A stretch of 64,000 nt of DNA from Diphasiastrum complanatum (taxonomy: Eukaryota; Streptophyta; Lycopodiopsida; Lycopodiales; Lycopodiaceae): the NCBI GenBank assembly GCA_029204225.1, contig CM055102.1, forward strand, positions 13,364,885-13,428,884. Reading direction: 5' to 3'. This document shows, in pieces, positions 46,282-59,615 of the stretch. Every line of letters starts with the position of its first letter. The stretch's first letter is position 1. Under the pieces are notes generated by a model. That model searched no databases. It was not told the origin of the DNA and saw only the letters and a program-made list of their open reading frames with translations. A program made the position numbers and the translations under genes.

Positions 46282-49240
46282 CCCATTCATTTTTTTTTGC
46301 TGATAACATAGATTTCCGTTCAAGTCGTTGATCTTGTTAATTAGGTTTTTCATCTTGACCATTGATATAGATCCTCTAGCCTTTCTTATCCTTCCTTAAA
46401 TGTCATAACATCTTTCAACACTTCATTGGCAATGATATGGTTACTTTACATTATAATCTCAAGAAAGACCATTCTAATTGCTCTACAACTCAATCTTTAC
46501 ATTCTAAAATTATCAACAAAAAACAATGTAGCAAACTATAGGCTTTTGTTTTTAAACTTATCATCCACTCCCCTAGCACCTAGTTGCCTTGTTTAATTCT
46601 ATACCCTATCCCCGTTTTCATGACATGTGAGGAATTTTTTTTTCACACGTCTCATCACTATAGAATGGATATTTAGGATGTCATCTTTGACTTGATAGGC
46701 TTTCTTCCTCTTCCAATTCTCTTTGTTGAAGATGGTATTTGTAGCCTATTTCAATCCTGTGCAAGGCCTAGTTAGAGAGGAATCAAATGACGTTTAGTAA
46801 CTCGTGGAGTACAAGTTGTAAAGCTACATTAATTTTCTAGAAATACTTTTTGGCTTTGCTATTAGGGCATTATGATTGTGGTAGCTCCACTTTTAATTTG
46901 CCTTGTGGCTACTTAGTGTGTTACCCTTAACAAAAATTAGTTTTTGGGGCCTATTATCTTCTTGGTTCAATTTTTTGAGAATTACCTAGGAATACTTGGC
47001 AAGTAGCTTGATAGATCCACTATTGTGGTATCCAATGGATCAAATGATATGGGGTTAGACTTAAAAATCATCTAGTTATTGTCTATAGAATATCTCCCTT
47101 AGTGTTTAGTAATGGTTATATGGATAACATGGCTAAGAAACCGAGGAAATATAGCTTATAGTGCTAGTGTAGTTCTTGTAGCATAATGAAAATGTCAAAA
47201 AAATATTCATGTGATTATATATATAGTCATGATAGAGCCACACAGAACTTGAAAGCTCCAAATGCTATGAATTGATGCAAAAAATGATTATAACATTTAA
47301 GTAGCAAACACTAATCTAGATATATTAGATGGTTTTAGGGTTACTAGTTTGATTAAACTCTTTTTTGAATCCTCCTTTAACTCTTTGTAGTTTATGATGT
47401 TTTTTTCCCCTTTCTAATACAAGTATTTGTCCATATTCAATATATAAGAAATATTCAGACCAATTGAAATGCATACATTGGCAAGCATCCTCAATATCAA
47501 ATCAAATTTTGCACAAAACATTAAGAGATTGAAATGATACTTTCATCCAATCATTACTTTATCAAGGCAATCATCTGAGAAAAAAGAAACTCATATAAGT
47601 ATTTGAGATAAAATTGTCCTACACAAATGTCCTCAAATGCAACATTGACGTGTGGTAAATGTAGCAAGTATCTCATAATAGAGCTGTGGACATGGAAATG
47701 AAATGTTTGAGGTACACTCACTGTAATCTCCTTCCTTTGCTCAAAACATCCTCTTTTATCTATTAGTGTTAATAGAAGTTTAGCTTTTCAATTAGTAAAC
47801 CTTTGCTTAAACATTCTTTGTTCCTTCTATTGTAAGTGTGGTCTTGTGGCTAATGTAGTATATGCCTTATTCTTTTATTTGTTCTGTAATCACTTCCAAA
47901 ACAAGGTTTTTTAAAAAACTCACTTTTCAATTGTAAAAAAACTTCCACTAGTCATTGTTGAGAGCTCAAAACTTGATTATCCTTTTCAATCATGTGAGTA
48001 GTAGGCACATCCCTTGAATTGGCTAGAAGCTTGGCATAAGGTTCTTTTGAAAACTCTGTAGCTGAATCCACCATGTAATGTCTTATATGTAGAAACATGA
48101 CATGTGTTTTATCATTTTCCTTCTTGGTCTGTGAAGCCACCTAAAGAAATAGTACAATGGGCTTGATGTAAATAAAAGGTTAATCATAAAGCAAATGGCA
48201 TGATTGAACCATGCAAAATGAAATTTATTCTTGCATTTCATGGTACCACATCTACACTTGAAGAAGGGACATCTTCGATCCCAAAATATAGTAGCATGTT
48301 GAAGCACTCAAATGTAATGAATATCAAAGCCCCAATGGATTGTAGCAAAAGATTGCTCATAATTGCATCAAGAATGTAAATTTTTTCATTCTAATCACAA
48401 TGTCAACGAAGACTAGAGCTCAAAATCCATGACACCACTCAAGGTATGTCCTATGAACTAATCAGCCTCATATGTGCTCAAGTATGCTAAAATGGTCCAT
48501 AATTCTATTGTGAAGGGAGAAAAAATGTATGCAATTGAAAAAATCTAAATTTTGTACTAGAGTTTAGTGGCCTTTGCTTCAATCATTCTACTTGGAATTA
48601 CCAAGGGAACTTGGCATCTATGTTATAAACAGTAGTGAATGTTGGAAATACTACCAATCCCAAAAACTTTTTAGGAGAACTCAAGTTGCATGGTTAAGTG
48701 ACCATTGAGTTCGTCAATAAAACCCAACAAGTGATTTATGTGATGGCCATGTCAAGGTTAGAAAAGACAATGATCTCTTTATTTTTAACATTCTAGAGTC
48801 TTTGACCAGGACATATTTCTCGCCTTTCAAGTGCTCCCAGAAGTTAAAAATAGGAAAAAGCTAAGGGCATTCTTGATGTGAAAGTGAACTTTATGCTTTT
48901 TCTTAATTAGTACACAAATTTTGTGACCGACTATATTGAATCTCACATATACGCATGTGGACTTGCTTTGTTTATTACAGTTGAATAAAAAACATTGCCG
49001 GAGTCTAATCCAAGCTTCGACAAAATTTTTGAACAAACATCACATGTTAAATTCGCACAAGTTATAAAAGACAAGTAGTAAGCGACTTAAATTCAATCTG
49101 TGGTTGAAAAGAAAATGCAGATTAGGATAAGATATATGTAATTAATGCTAGGAAATTTAGTTTCTTTAAAGGAATGTGGAATACTAATTCGTGATTGGAT
49201 TCCCAATCCATTAATCACAATAGTAATTTGATAAACATGG
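46281..49240. other. About 3 kb without a recognisable gene
   Basis: AT-rich with frequent stops in all frames. No domain, LTR edge or long repeat was recognised. It is probably old, decayed repeat DNA. Confidence 0.35.
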
Positions 49241-49559
49241 TACACGGGGAAAGAAAAGCGTGTTGGTAGGGATGGATAAGAGTCATGGTCTAGAAAACTA
49301 ATTTGCTATTGCAAGGTCTGAACTACCAACGTTGCAATGTCTCTAGAGCAGTTCAAAACCTTGTTCATGACTTACCTGGTGTTCGGAGCGCATATGCATG
49401 TAATGTGTTCGCAAAAACATAGGTGCTTTGTAGCTTGTTGGCATAACATATCGCACACAAGAAGATGTCAAATTTGATGTTGACATCTATATAATCAAGA
49501 GTGAGGATGACGTGATATCTAGAGGATCTAGATTTTGTAGACTCTACAAACTAGATTCT

Positions 49560-50675
49560 AGTGAGAGTGCTAACATTTGTGATGTTGCCAACAAGGACAC
49601 GATCTTTCAAGAAGATTTGTGCATAAGAGATTTGGCCATCCCAATTTCAAAGCCATGACATTCATGGTCAAAGATGGGAAAGCTATTGGACTACCAAAGA
49701 CTATTTCAAATGAGCTTCTACCTTGTGAAGCTTGTGCTGTTGTAAAGTCCCATAAGAGGCCTTTTCCAAGATCCAACATCAAGTCTCAACTTCCTGTTGA
49801 TCTAGTGCACTCAGATGTACACTTTGCATCTTCCAAGAGCAAAGGAGGAGCTACATGCTTTGTCACCTTTATAGATGATTATACAAGATTTTGTTGGCTG
49901 TATCTCTTATCTTCCAAGTCTATGGTGTTTCTCAAATTCAAAGCTTTCGATGAAAAACAATTCTCTTGTAGTTTAAAAAGCTTTGAGATGTGATGGTGGT
50001 GGAGAGTATGTCTCCAACATTTAATGAGTATTGTGAGCAACATGGAGTTAGAAGAGAGTTCACTTGTGCTTATTTTCCCCAACAAAATGGGGTGGCTAAA
50101 AGAAAAAATAGAACACTTTGTGAATGTGCAAAAGCTCTTAGAATAGAGGCATCTCTTCCAAAAGATTTTTTGGGAGAAGCAATTTCTTGTGCAAACTATC
50201 TTTGTAATAGATTTCTAAATCTTTCCCTAGAAGGAAAAACACCATATGAGATGATGTATAAGGAGAAGCCTAAGATATATCACCTTAGGGTCTTTGGTTG
50301 TGTGTGCTTTCTTCATGTACCTTTAGAAACTAGGAAGAAAGATGATCCTAGTTCAATCAAAGGAGTGTTTGTTGGATAATCATCAATGAAGAAAACATAT
50401 AAAGTTTTCATTCCCTCTACTAACAAGGTTGTTGTAAGTCGAGATGTGATTTTCCATGAAGATCAAAATATCAACTTAGATGGGGTCAAGATCAAGCCAA
50501 TCTATGGAGGATCTTCTATTATCAATCTTGATACCAATCAAGATGTGGAGGGGTTGAGGCTTGAGGAGGAGCATCTGAATTTTTGGCCTTCAAATTGTAG
50601 TCCTTCCACTATGATTTCACTAAGAATGTCCTTAGTCTCAAATTTGACAATTGTCATATGGATGGGATAACTTTG
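49560..50675 (+). pseudogene. Ty1/copia GAG-pre-integrase and integrase, broken
   Basis: The + strand reads LHKRFGHPNFKAM and LLPCEACAVVKSHK, the His/Cys finger of copia. The integrase core follows: DLVHSDVHF, TFIDDYTRFCWLY, then in a new frame NEYCEQHGVRREFTCAYFPQ and QNGVAKRKNRTLCECAKALR. The segment ends with PYEMMYKEKPKIYHLRVFG and a VVVSRDVIFHE block. Stops at about 49991 and 50378 and a shift near 50000 break it. It is cut off at about 50675 before the reverse transcriptase. Confidence 0.9.
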
Positions 50676-52353
50676 CTTCTCTAAATATGGTGTTACTTTT
50701 AACTACTTTTGAGTTCATAGAAGTCAATACTTTTGAATATTCATACATACTTTAGTAGGTACACATTTCAATGGCATGTTTATCCTTTTAGTCTCACATA
50801 ATGTGTGTGTTTCATTGACATGCTTGAGAACGTTCTATTATAGCACAGTCATATTTCGATGTGACAAAGTGAAATCTTAATTTGCTCAAGTACTATTTCG
50901 CATAAAAAAACTTGTTGAATTAGGAGATTAGATCTTGATATGAAAAGTTTTTGGCGCTGTGATCATTTTTACAACCTAGTGTGCAATCAAAATAGCCCGA
51001 CTTGAAAGAAGAGGAGCTTGAATCAAATTATAAGCCAGTTGAGTTAACAAGAAAACATCCCGATGGAAGAAAAAAATGGTATTATAGATAGTGAAAACTT
51101 TCCTTTTGTGTTGCATTCAAATAACTTGTGAGAAATACAATAATAATAAATTGAAAAAGGAAGATAATAGGCCCCAAAAACTAATTTTTGTAAGGGTAAC
51201 ACATGATGTCCATATACTCTACCAATACTCAATTCTAACTACAATCATCATCACATTTGGCTTTACTATAATTGATATCAAACTCAATATTAACTAATAT
51301 TAACTCAATATGAACTTTTCTTTGTAATGCCATAAAAATATATTATGAATATTAGCAAAAGATTTCAGTAAACAAACAAGATATTGGTTAAGTTTTAAGG
51401 TAGACTGTCTATTTGTGAACAATAAGTTTCGGTGATATAAAAAGGAGCACCCATACTTCTTTGTATGGCTTTTGTTCTATCTTGTTTTCAATGTCTTTGA
51501 TATGGTCTAGGAATAAAGAACTTTTGTGCACTTCTTGCCCAACTACTACTTTGACAATTCTAAATATTGTGGTATAAAGTTTTCTACTTATTTCAAAAAA
51601 ATTATTCTCCTGGGAGGTTTGGAAAATTCAAACACAAGGTGGCGTTTGTGGGCATCTTCGCTTCGACAATCACATTGGAGCACGTGTGTAGCACATTTGT
51701 GATCTCATTGTCATGTGTGAGGGAGGGGTTGCCATTATGTTGCATCATAACTCTACGATGGTCAACATTTTCAAAAGTCTTCTTTATGTTGTTTATGCCA
51801 AAGTATTGTAATTTGGGCAGATGATCTTTATTAATGTTGTTTAATCAAGTATCTTGCTACATTTGAAGACTCTTTGAAGTATTGTTATAAATAGCAAGTA
51901 TACTTGGAGAGTTTATGTTCAGTAAATGTTGATAGTTTACTTTTGGGCTTTTGAAAACATACAAAATTATGTGTCTTTGTTGTTAGTCTAATACAAGATA
52001 AAAAAGAAATATAATCACAAATTAAAGAGGTAGTACATTATGATTGAGGGGCTACGGACATATCGAACTTCTATAGCAAGTATTACCACAAAGATGTTAT
52101 ATTAGTGTTATAATGATCTTTTTGGATGGTCTATCATGTGACCCTTACAAGGCATAAGCCTCAAATTCGTGTGAGCAAGGGATGTGTACAAAAACATTTC
52201 AAAAATGTTTGAAACCATTGCAACAATTACAACATTCATGTCTTCTTAACTTCTAGTAAGCCACAAAAACTCACAAGATTGTCATTAAGAAAATGGAGGC
52301 TTCATATATGTAAAAGCTGAAACTTGGACATGCAATTATTTTGAAAGTGATAG

Positions 52354-52355
<2 letters not shown>
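50676..52355. other. Intergenic, no gene recognised
   Basis: No coding domain seen. It may include non-coding parts of the copia element to its left. Confidence 0.35.

Positions 52356-52409
<54 letters not shown>
52356..52409. repeat. (CT)n microsatellite
   Basis: A pure CT run of about 54 nt. Neither flank shows the LINE 3' signature. Confidence 0.95.
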
Positions 52410-52411
<2 letters not shown>

Positions 52412-54101
52412 CTTACCACTACTTTCGCATTCTCTCATCCATTTTTGAGGCTCTAGTTTCATTTTTGTGTTTCTCATCACTCGCATGTGCTTCTCTTCTT
52501 CGAACAATTTTCATGAAGATGTCAAATTTGTTCATCGACAAATGCAAAGCCCATATGTTGTTTTCTAAAGGATAACTGACCAAAACCTACAGTCAACATA
52601 CATTAGGGTCTTGAGAACAAACCGTAATAGATAACGTGGCACCCTCAATGTGCAAAATCACATTCTCTCCATTACAAGGTACACTCGCTTACTTTTCCCC
52701 CATTCTTCTCCTTCAGTTCAGCTTAGAAAATATAATTTCGCAAAGCTTTTCAAAAATTGTATTATCTTAACTATCTAAAATGTCATTGTTGTCAAATTCT
52801 TGCCTGGTAACCAGCAGATTACCTGATTTCAGAGTTTATTTATTTTTGGACCCTGTATGTTGTCATGGATGAATCAACATCCAAAATACACATTTTCTCC
52901 ATTATTACCCACATCCCCTGGTATCGTTCATACAAAGAAAGGTCGAATTTCCATGAGCTTGAAACTCAAAGGTTCTGAACAAAGAAAGGTCAAATGTCCA
53001 TGGGTTTGAAACTATAACATTTTGAACAAATTTGAGTCAACAAATGAACACCAATTTGCGTTACACCGCCAAATATTCTTACTACATTTCAGCTTGCAGT
53101 AGTAAAGGAGGCTTTTTTCAAGCATTTCACCAACTCATGTGTATTTGGCTCCTACGACTTTTCAGATGTTGCTTTGACCATGCAGCAATCATCTATCTCC
53201 TTGCGCTGTGTTGTCATTCAACAAGCCATTCACCCAAAAGTGAAAATCTAGGGTTTGGACACTGCTCACAAAGGGAAAGCCGCATTCAGCAATAAATACT
53301 TAGTTGTAACACACATAAGGTCAAATCCTTGAAAAGTGCATGAGCTTACCACCCTTTTTTCTTATGAGAACAAAAAAAGCAATTAAAGACCTTAGAAGGA
53401 GCAAATGCTATAATTGACTGCAGGGGATCTATAGGTTCAGCATAGTACATCAAGACCTAAGGTATTCACCTTCAAATATATCCACCCATGAGTGGGCAGG
53501 GATGGGTTTGGGTGGACAAGCCCAACCCAATCAATCTCCACCACCTCACTATGCAAGGGCTGATTATTCACCTTTAAGCACTGCCAGCTACATTGTATCC
53601 ACTTGGTATCAGCAACATCAACACATCTTTTATGCAAGGAGTCGTTATCATACAGTAGATATGGTTTTAGAAACCACACATTGCTCACCATTCTTATATA
53701 TATCTTAATGGAAAGGAATCATAGGCATCTTCTGCAAATGTTAAAAGTTAAAATGTTTTCTTTTATCATTGTATACCAATTGTGGGACTTGAAAAGCAAA
53801 GCATAGCTTCATGCTAATTCTGATATTCAACCAAGAGACATGAATCTCTGACAATTTGAGGTCAAGCAATCAAGCTTAGGATTTATTCACCCTTCAGTAA
53901 GCTAGCAAAAACTTGGAACTTATCTACAGCATGTTGAACAAATCTACACTCTAAACAAAAGAATAGTCAGAAAACACTTCCTAGGTTGCTCAAGTAGCCA
54001 TTCCTGAATCAGGAATTGAGAACCTTGGAGCATGGAAATAGTATGAAAGAAAAACTCTTAGTCAAACTTCAGTCAGCTGTGATTAATATTGGTCTTGACA
54101 A
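52410..54101. other. Downstream flank of the kinase gene, no gene recognised
   Basis: Contains the region where the kinase 3' UTR should end on the - strand. Small ORFs (53032-53295, 53437-53691) have no known domain. Confidence 0.35.
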
Positions 54102-54311
54102 TTATATTCCTCGATACTTGGAAAAGCATAGACACCCATGAGGTTGAGCATCCATAGGTATCATCCCTCCCCCTTTGTTTGTGTCAATACTTTCCAGCAT
54201 TTGCACCACCTCATTCATGTTTGGCCTCTTGTCAGGGTTAGCATCCCAGCACTTTTTCATGACACTGGCCAAAGAACTTGGACAGCAGCGTGGAATATCA
54301 GGCCGTAAATT
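54102..54311 (-). CDS. Kinase last exon (subdomain XI and C-tail)
   Basis: 70 codons including TAA (54102-54104). Encodes LRPDIPRCCPSSLASVMKKC and WDANPDKRPNMNEVVQMLES, then a GGGMIP...GCLCF tail. The acceptor on the - strand is TTTCAG|AATTTA. Confidence 0.94.
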   Translation of the reverse strand, partial: NLRPDIPRCCPSSLASVMKKCWDANPDKRPNMNEVVQMLESIDTNKGGGMIPMDAQPHGCLCFSKYRGI

Positions 54312-57300
54312 CTGAAAAGAAAATGTACACGATTAATGAACGTTTTGGCCAGCAAGACCATAACTGGTTTGAAGAGAATTGAAAGCATTTAATGATGACC
54401 TAAAGCTTTCTTGACAAGATGCAATACCGAATTTGTTATAGTTCTAGAAGCACGATAGCAATATCTGTTGAATTTGGGCAACTATGCATGCATTTAAAAA
54501 GCCAACCAGTGGCAGTAAAGATAACAAAGGCATCCCATCTTGTGACAATTTTATCAAAGATTAGCTTACTTGGTGAACAACAGCTGATGTCATCTCCGCA
54601 AATGTGAGATCTGGGTAGGGCATGTCACAGCAATAAATTTCCCAAAGACAGATGCCAAAGCTGTAGACATCACATTTACGGTTATATGGCTTTCCGTCCA
54701 GGACCTGAAAATGGGAGGGATAAGTTTGTAAGTATGCAACACCTAAGAAGTGATTTGGCGTGTAAGAGGCAAATGTGCTGACATGATCTAGCTTGTCAAC
54801 TTCAGCAAGTGAATCAAAACTGGATTCACACTTTTAAGTTATACATGATTGTCACAGGTGTTTAACAGGAGGCAGGAACAGGAATTGCTCCGATCATAGC
54901 TTTTGAAAGATACTCAAACAGAAACTTTGCTGAGCTATAATGCGCAGTTACAAAGGTTACATTGTCTAAATACACTATGATATGGAATGAAAAGACGTTC
55001 AAAGTCCCAAGCATTGAAATGAAAGTTTTCTAAACTGTCTTTAGCAAGAGAACATGATCATTTTAAGAATGTGCACCCAAGCATAGAAGAAGAGGCCAGA
55101 TGTCTCATTAAGACACCGCAAACCAGTTACTTGAGATTTGAATGCTAACAGCCCCTATGAGGTTCATCAATTCTTCACACGGCTACAGTTACATCAAAAA
55201 ATCACAATGGAAAAGGTAATCCAAACTGAAAGTTGATGATTTATCACAGATAGATAGCATCCTTGGAAACACAATTCGGGAAAGCAAAATCAAGGCCACA
55301 GATGGTGCATGTACTGCTCCATCCAAACAGGAGACCTGAGACTCAATTCTAAGAGAAGTTATGCATCCACTCCATCTGAGAAAAAACTTGAGTTCCTTTC
55401 AAACTAATTGGCAATGTTTATGGGATTGGACTTGTAGAGGCACAGAAATGAAGTCTTAATCATGATGTGCTTGATAAATCATAAAATGATACAAGTTGCA
55501 ACCATAAAATTGACATGTGAGGCACACACTTGAACAAAAACCTGAATCCGGGAGTAAGTAGTACCTCAGGTGCCATATAGCCCACTGTGCCTGTTTCACC
55601 AGTCATATCCCTTGGATTTTGTGCTTCAACACGCGCAACACCAAAATCTGCTATCTTCACTCTTCGTTTGGTGTCTAGGAGCATATTTTCTGATTTAACA
55701 TCTCTATGCACTATCTTCATTGAATGCAAGTAGTCAAGCCTGTAGATGCGCAGTCATGTCATCAGTAATCAGACAACCTAAATCTAGGATGAACAATAAG
55801 GCCCAAAGTGCCAGAAGTAGATCTATATAATTTTTTATTCTTACCCCTTGGAAAGATCAAGTGCTAGCTGAATCACCACCTTCAAAGTTAGCTTCTTTCG
55901 CATGTTGCGTATAAGAAAGTTTTTTAAGGTGCCCCCAGCAAGATACTCAACCACAACACAACAGACATTAGATGAGACCTGGACGAAGCCATCATTTCCT
56001 GCAACAGTAGAAGTTATCTGTAGATTGGAGCTCCCCATTGATGCACCTATAAACTGTTCCACATAGCCCCACGTAAGAATGTAATTCTGGTAATCTTAAT
56101 CATCTAGCAGTGTGCTTTCCAACAAAGAAGATAAAAACTGATGGACCACAAGAAAAAGCACTCCACACATGCATTGACAGCAATAGGGGTTCAGCAAAAC
56201 TGAAGAAACTTTACAAAAAAAGACTGTGCAGCCTGTTCCTTTAATTTATGATGTAAATTAGCACTCTTAACAAGCTCAAAGAGGCTTTAACGTGAAGTTT
56301 TTGGTAAAGCTTATGAATCACCGCGTAATCGTAATTCCATAGGTTGGCTTAAAGATCAAATGGCAACATAGATTTGAGAACAACTAAAAGAAGTCAGTTC
56401 AGGTCATGGGCATGAGATGCAGAACCCTGCAAGAACTACTGTTAAACTTTTTGTTTTTATACACACCTTCAGGAGGATAAGATTGCATCTCTTCTTGATA
56501 ATCTTCTAAGAGGGAGAATAAGCAAGCAAGAAAGGGCGACAAAATCAAGCTATCTCAAGTGCTAGACAACAGATTTAAACTATCTAGAGTGTTAGGGGTC
56601 AATTCTATCAACAAGAGATCAAACTTGAGCAAAAATGAATGCACCTAAGGTAGGGACCCCTTGGCACGGACGCGGTCGCGGGCGCGTCTGGGGTGGGTGC
56701 ACATTTATTTTTTTTGTTTTTTTGTGTTTTTTATTTTCAAAAAAAAAATGGACGCGCCCGAGCGCCGGACGCGGGCGCAGAATATGGGCATCGAAATCAG
56801 GCTATCTTGAGATATCACAAAAAAGGAATCGAACTCGGGCTTTATCAAATTTGAGCTATATCAAATCTGAGATATCTGAAAGTCCTAGAAGAACAGACAT
56901 CAAATTTGAGCTATCTGAAAGTCCTAAACTTGATAATCCTCAAATAATTAGAATGATCTAGAAGGTAGGAAGGCTCAATGGGCTAAGCTAATGCAAGAAT
57001 TTGAGTTTGAAGTTCGGTATGCAAGAATTTAAGTTTGAAGGTGCAGATGCTTTGAGCCATATTTGTGAAGTAAACGGACGTTCTTTCACAAGGACTTCTA
57101 TGAATTTCAATCTTTTGTTAAGGGATCTTTGTGAAAATATTCATATTTTGGTCCTATTTGGAGATAGGTACTTACTACTTATTGGTATATCTAATGCTGA
57201 TTAATCTAAACTGCAAGGTGTCCAAGCAAATGAAAGATAAGGTAGAAGACTGATTTTCCATCTGCAACGGACTGTTGTTCTATGATGGGAAAGTGTGCAC

Positions 57301-59438
57301 TAAGTGACAATGTTGTCAAATAAAGAGATTTTGTATGAATGTCATGATGCACCTTGCGTTGGCCACCAGAGTATTCACAAAACATTGTATTTAGTGCAAG
57401 GAAACTTTTTCTAGCCAAAGATGAAATCTTTCATAATGCGAGTCAATTGAAACTCAATTTACATGAAGGGAAAACATTAGCCTTGAAAGATGGTTTCCTT
57501 GAAGATGTTTCTCAAGGAACTCCTTCATAGCCCAAAAAGGTTTCGGACACCCATCAAAAGCAATTCAAAAAATGCTTGGTGATTGAACTTTTGGTTAATT
57601 GGAAAGGACGTTCTAGTGATGATGGTTCTTGGGAGCAAGTCAAGTTGTTAAGGAAGAGTTTTCCTTGTTTTTCAATCTAAGGTCAAAATTCAAACAAGAC
57701 GGGACTAATATGTTTCTATGTGTGTATAGTTTGGTATTAGGCCTGGCCTGTACCGTAAGGTAGACCTTAGTCCAAAATAGACAATAGTTCTTATTTGACT
57801 AAGAAATTGCCTCGTGCAAGAATGGTTGTGCATGATGTCTATATTAGGTTACTATAGCTATGCATAGAGGAGAATGACCCTGAATGGAAAATTTGCATGT
57901 CTAGTGTGGGCTTGTGTTGGAAGAAACATCTATCCCCTCACCCCTCACTCTAGGGTTTTGATGGGTTGATCTTGCTTTCATTCATGCTCTTGCCATCGTA
58001 GTACTCTTGGATAGACATCAGCTTGGGAGATCTAAGACATTGGTGGACCTTTCCGCAACCTGTATTCTTGTTTGTTATTTCTACTTTAAGTGATCTTGAG
58101 GGTTTTACGGTCTCCTAAGAAGGCATTTAATAGGCTAAAACAGGCTCCAAGGGCTTGATATGCGTGCGTCGATGAGTATTTTACCCAAAAAGACTTCAAC
58201 ATTTATGCATTGAACAATAGAGCTATGATAACTTTGTCGGCACTAGTACTGGTGTCTCTCCTTTTCTGCTTGCTCAAGGATACTCTCTAGCTTTGCCAAG
58301 TATATCATAGCCTCTTGATGATTCGCCTATTACTATCACCTTTTTTCCAATGGATCTCAAGAGCTTATTGCTCGAGCCAATGAGCATTTACAATGTGGAT
58401 AGACATTGACACCACATGGAGTTTCGTGAGGGTGGCATGATAGGCTAAGCTTTGCCAAGCGTCAGATTGAAGTCACATTGTGTTACTATGGGCATTTTCA
58501 AATATTTCATCATGGAATTGATTATTGGGAGATTGCTATTTAATTGTGACTTTTATGGTCTCTTATCTTCATTGATATCAAAGTTTGTGATTGTGTTTGC
58601 AATTGGAAGCTAATGAAATCACAATCTAACAAATATGCAAATTTCAAAGAATTTACTTGATAATGAAGTCTTAGATGAAACATCCTTGTGGCAATTTTTC
58701 ATAGTTTAGAAATACCAATGTCACCAAATTAAGACAAAAACAACATGCCACATCGTTTGATGAAAGAAAAACACTAACATACCTTACTAAAACGTAATTG
58801 GCTCCTAGTTAACATAATATTGATGGATGAGCATGAGCAACCAATGACCTAGGCTTATTACAAAGCAACAGTTGTGTTTTGAATGTATTAAAACTTCAAC
58901 GTTTTCAGCTTTGAGAACAACACAAATCTTTGAATGGTAGAATGCCAAGGTACAAAACATTCAAATTATAGGTGTTAATAGGGATGTGAACTTCTTGCAA
59001 TCTTAGACGATCAATAGACTATCAACCTGAGTTAAACACTTCAAACTTTCACAATGCCAAAGAAAACATTATGCATTGAAAAATGACCTCCTATAATTAC
59101 ATATTGCTTTCTAGAAAATAAACTTTCTCCATAATGGTCGTAAACAAAATAGCAAAAGCTTCAAGTAACTACTGAACAGGTGAAATGAAGGGGAAAAATG
59201 GAAGTATAAAAACATATTGTTGAAATGTCCTTCACAAGTAACAACCTTATGCTACTCAACTGCTCAAAGTTGTAGTATGAGGATAACATTCTTAAAAAAC
59301 ATTGATCATCTCTTACCTTAGTCACATTTGGGTGATCGAGTTTGTGCCATACAACCACTTCTTGTATAAAAGCTGCTCTCATAGCTGCAATATCTGCCGG
59401 TGACTTGCTATTTTCTTCTCCCCACTCTAGTAACTTCA
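54102..59438 (-). CDS. Raf-like/MLK-type Ser/Thr protein kinase, C-terminal 282 residues (5 exons, partial)
   Basis: This is a plant Raf-like (MAPKKK group C, ATMRK1-type) kinase. The exons in - strand order are 59438-59317, 56053-55845, 55739-55565, 54704-54570 and 54311-54102, all GT-AG with matching phases. Seen in order: VK of the ATP-binding VAVK motif then LLEWGEENSKSPADIAAMRA; the alpha-C Glu in FIQEVVVWHKLDHPNV; FIGASMG; the hinge region CCVVVEYLAGGTLKNFL; the catalytic loop HRDVKSEN; DFG in KIADFGVAR; GYMAPE; DVYSFGICLWEIYCCDMPYP; RCCPSSLASVMKKCW; and a Cys-containing tail GCLCFSKYRGI. All catalytic residues present here are intact, so it looks functional. The family acts in cytosolic phosphorylation signalling; the target is unknown. 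The N-terminal exon with the Gly-rich loop was not found and probably lies past 64000. Confidence 0.93.
54570..54704 (-). CDS. Kinase exon: VLDGKPYNRKCDVYSFG region
   Basis: 45 codons, phase 0 on both sides. Carries DVYSFGICLWEIYCCDMPYP (subdomain IX). Acceptor TTTCAG|GTCCTG, donor CACCAA|GTAAGC. Confidence 0.95.
55565..55739 (-). CDS. Kinase exon: catalytic loop and activation segment
   Basis: Encodes LDYLHSMKIVHRDVKSEN, KIADFGVARVEAQN and TGETGTVGYMAPE. The donor GAG|GTACTA lies right after APE. The HRD, DFG and APE motifs are all intact. Confidence 0.97.
55845..56053 (-). CDS. Kinase exon: FIGASMG to ALDLSKG
   Basis: Encodes the beta4-hinge-alphaE part with CCVVVEYLAGGTLKNFLI and LKVVIQLALDLSK. 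Acceptor GAACAG|TTTATA, donor AAGG|GTAAGA. Confidence 0.95.
56650..56790. mobile_element. GC-palindrome/T-tract insert in the kinase intron
   Basis: GGACGCGG/GGGCGCG words lie on the left (56667-56690), followed by T tracts and an A tract. On the right (56750-56780) the words recur in inverse orientation. The plan is that of the 43271 insert. No target duplication was found, so the edges are approximate. Confidence 0.5.
56960..57740 (+). pseudogene. Ty3/gypsy RNase H to chromodomain remnant
   Basis: Pieces read in order: LMQEFEFEVRYA with GADALSHIC (end of RNase H); NGLLFYDGKVC and HHDAP-like, ATRVFTKH-like words (integrase zinc region); then LVNWKGRSSDDGSWEQV (chromodomain, 57594-57645). 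Much of the integrase core between them is missing and stops are frequent. It sits in the large kinase intron in the opposite orientation to the gene. Confidence 0.7.
58225..58600 (+). pseudogene. Ty3/gypsy integrase C-terminal fragment
   Basis: [15 protein letters not shown] parallels [15 protein letters not shown] of the element at 38300. A later NVDRH.HHMEFREGGM parallels its [13 protein letters not shown]. Stops interrupt it. It is a separate, shorter piece from the one at 56960-57740. Confidence 0.7.
59317..59438 (-). CDS. Kinase exon: VK of ATP site and alpha-C helix
   Basis: Begins with TG, completing a Val codon from an upstream exon, then KLLEWGEENSKSPADIAAMR and QEVVVWHKLDHPNVTK. 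Acceptor TTGCAG|TGAAGT, donor AAG|GTAAGA. The 3.3-kb intron after it carries gypsy relics. Confidence 0.95.
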
Positions 59439-59615
59439 CTGCAAGGAAAGTTATCATTGCTAATCATAGATGAAAATAAAAGCAATAAATGTTAATTATA
59501 CCAATAAACTCATGATAAAATCATGAACATCACGAGTTCAATACTTATATAAGTTGTAGTAGTCTCAATATAACGGACTAAGTTATGCAAGGATGTTTAT
59601 TTCTCTTCAGTCCTA

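Noticed and set aside
45812-46362. Several overlapping long ORFs on both strands
   Set aside because: They are translations of CT, GT and AC repeats and have no other content.
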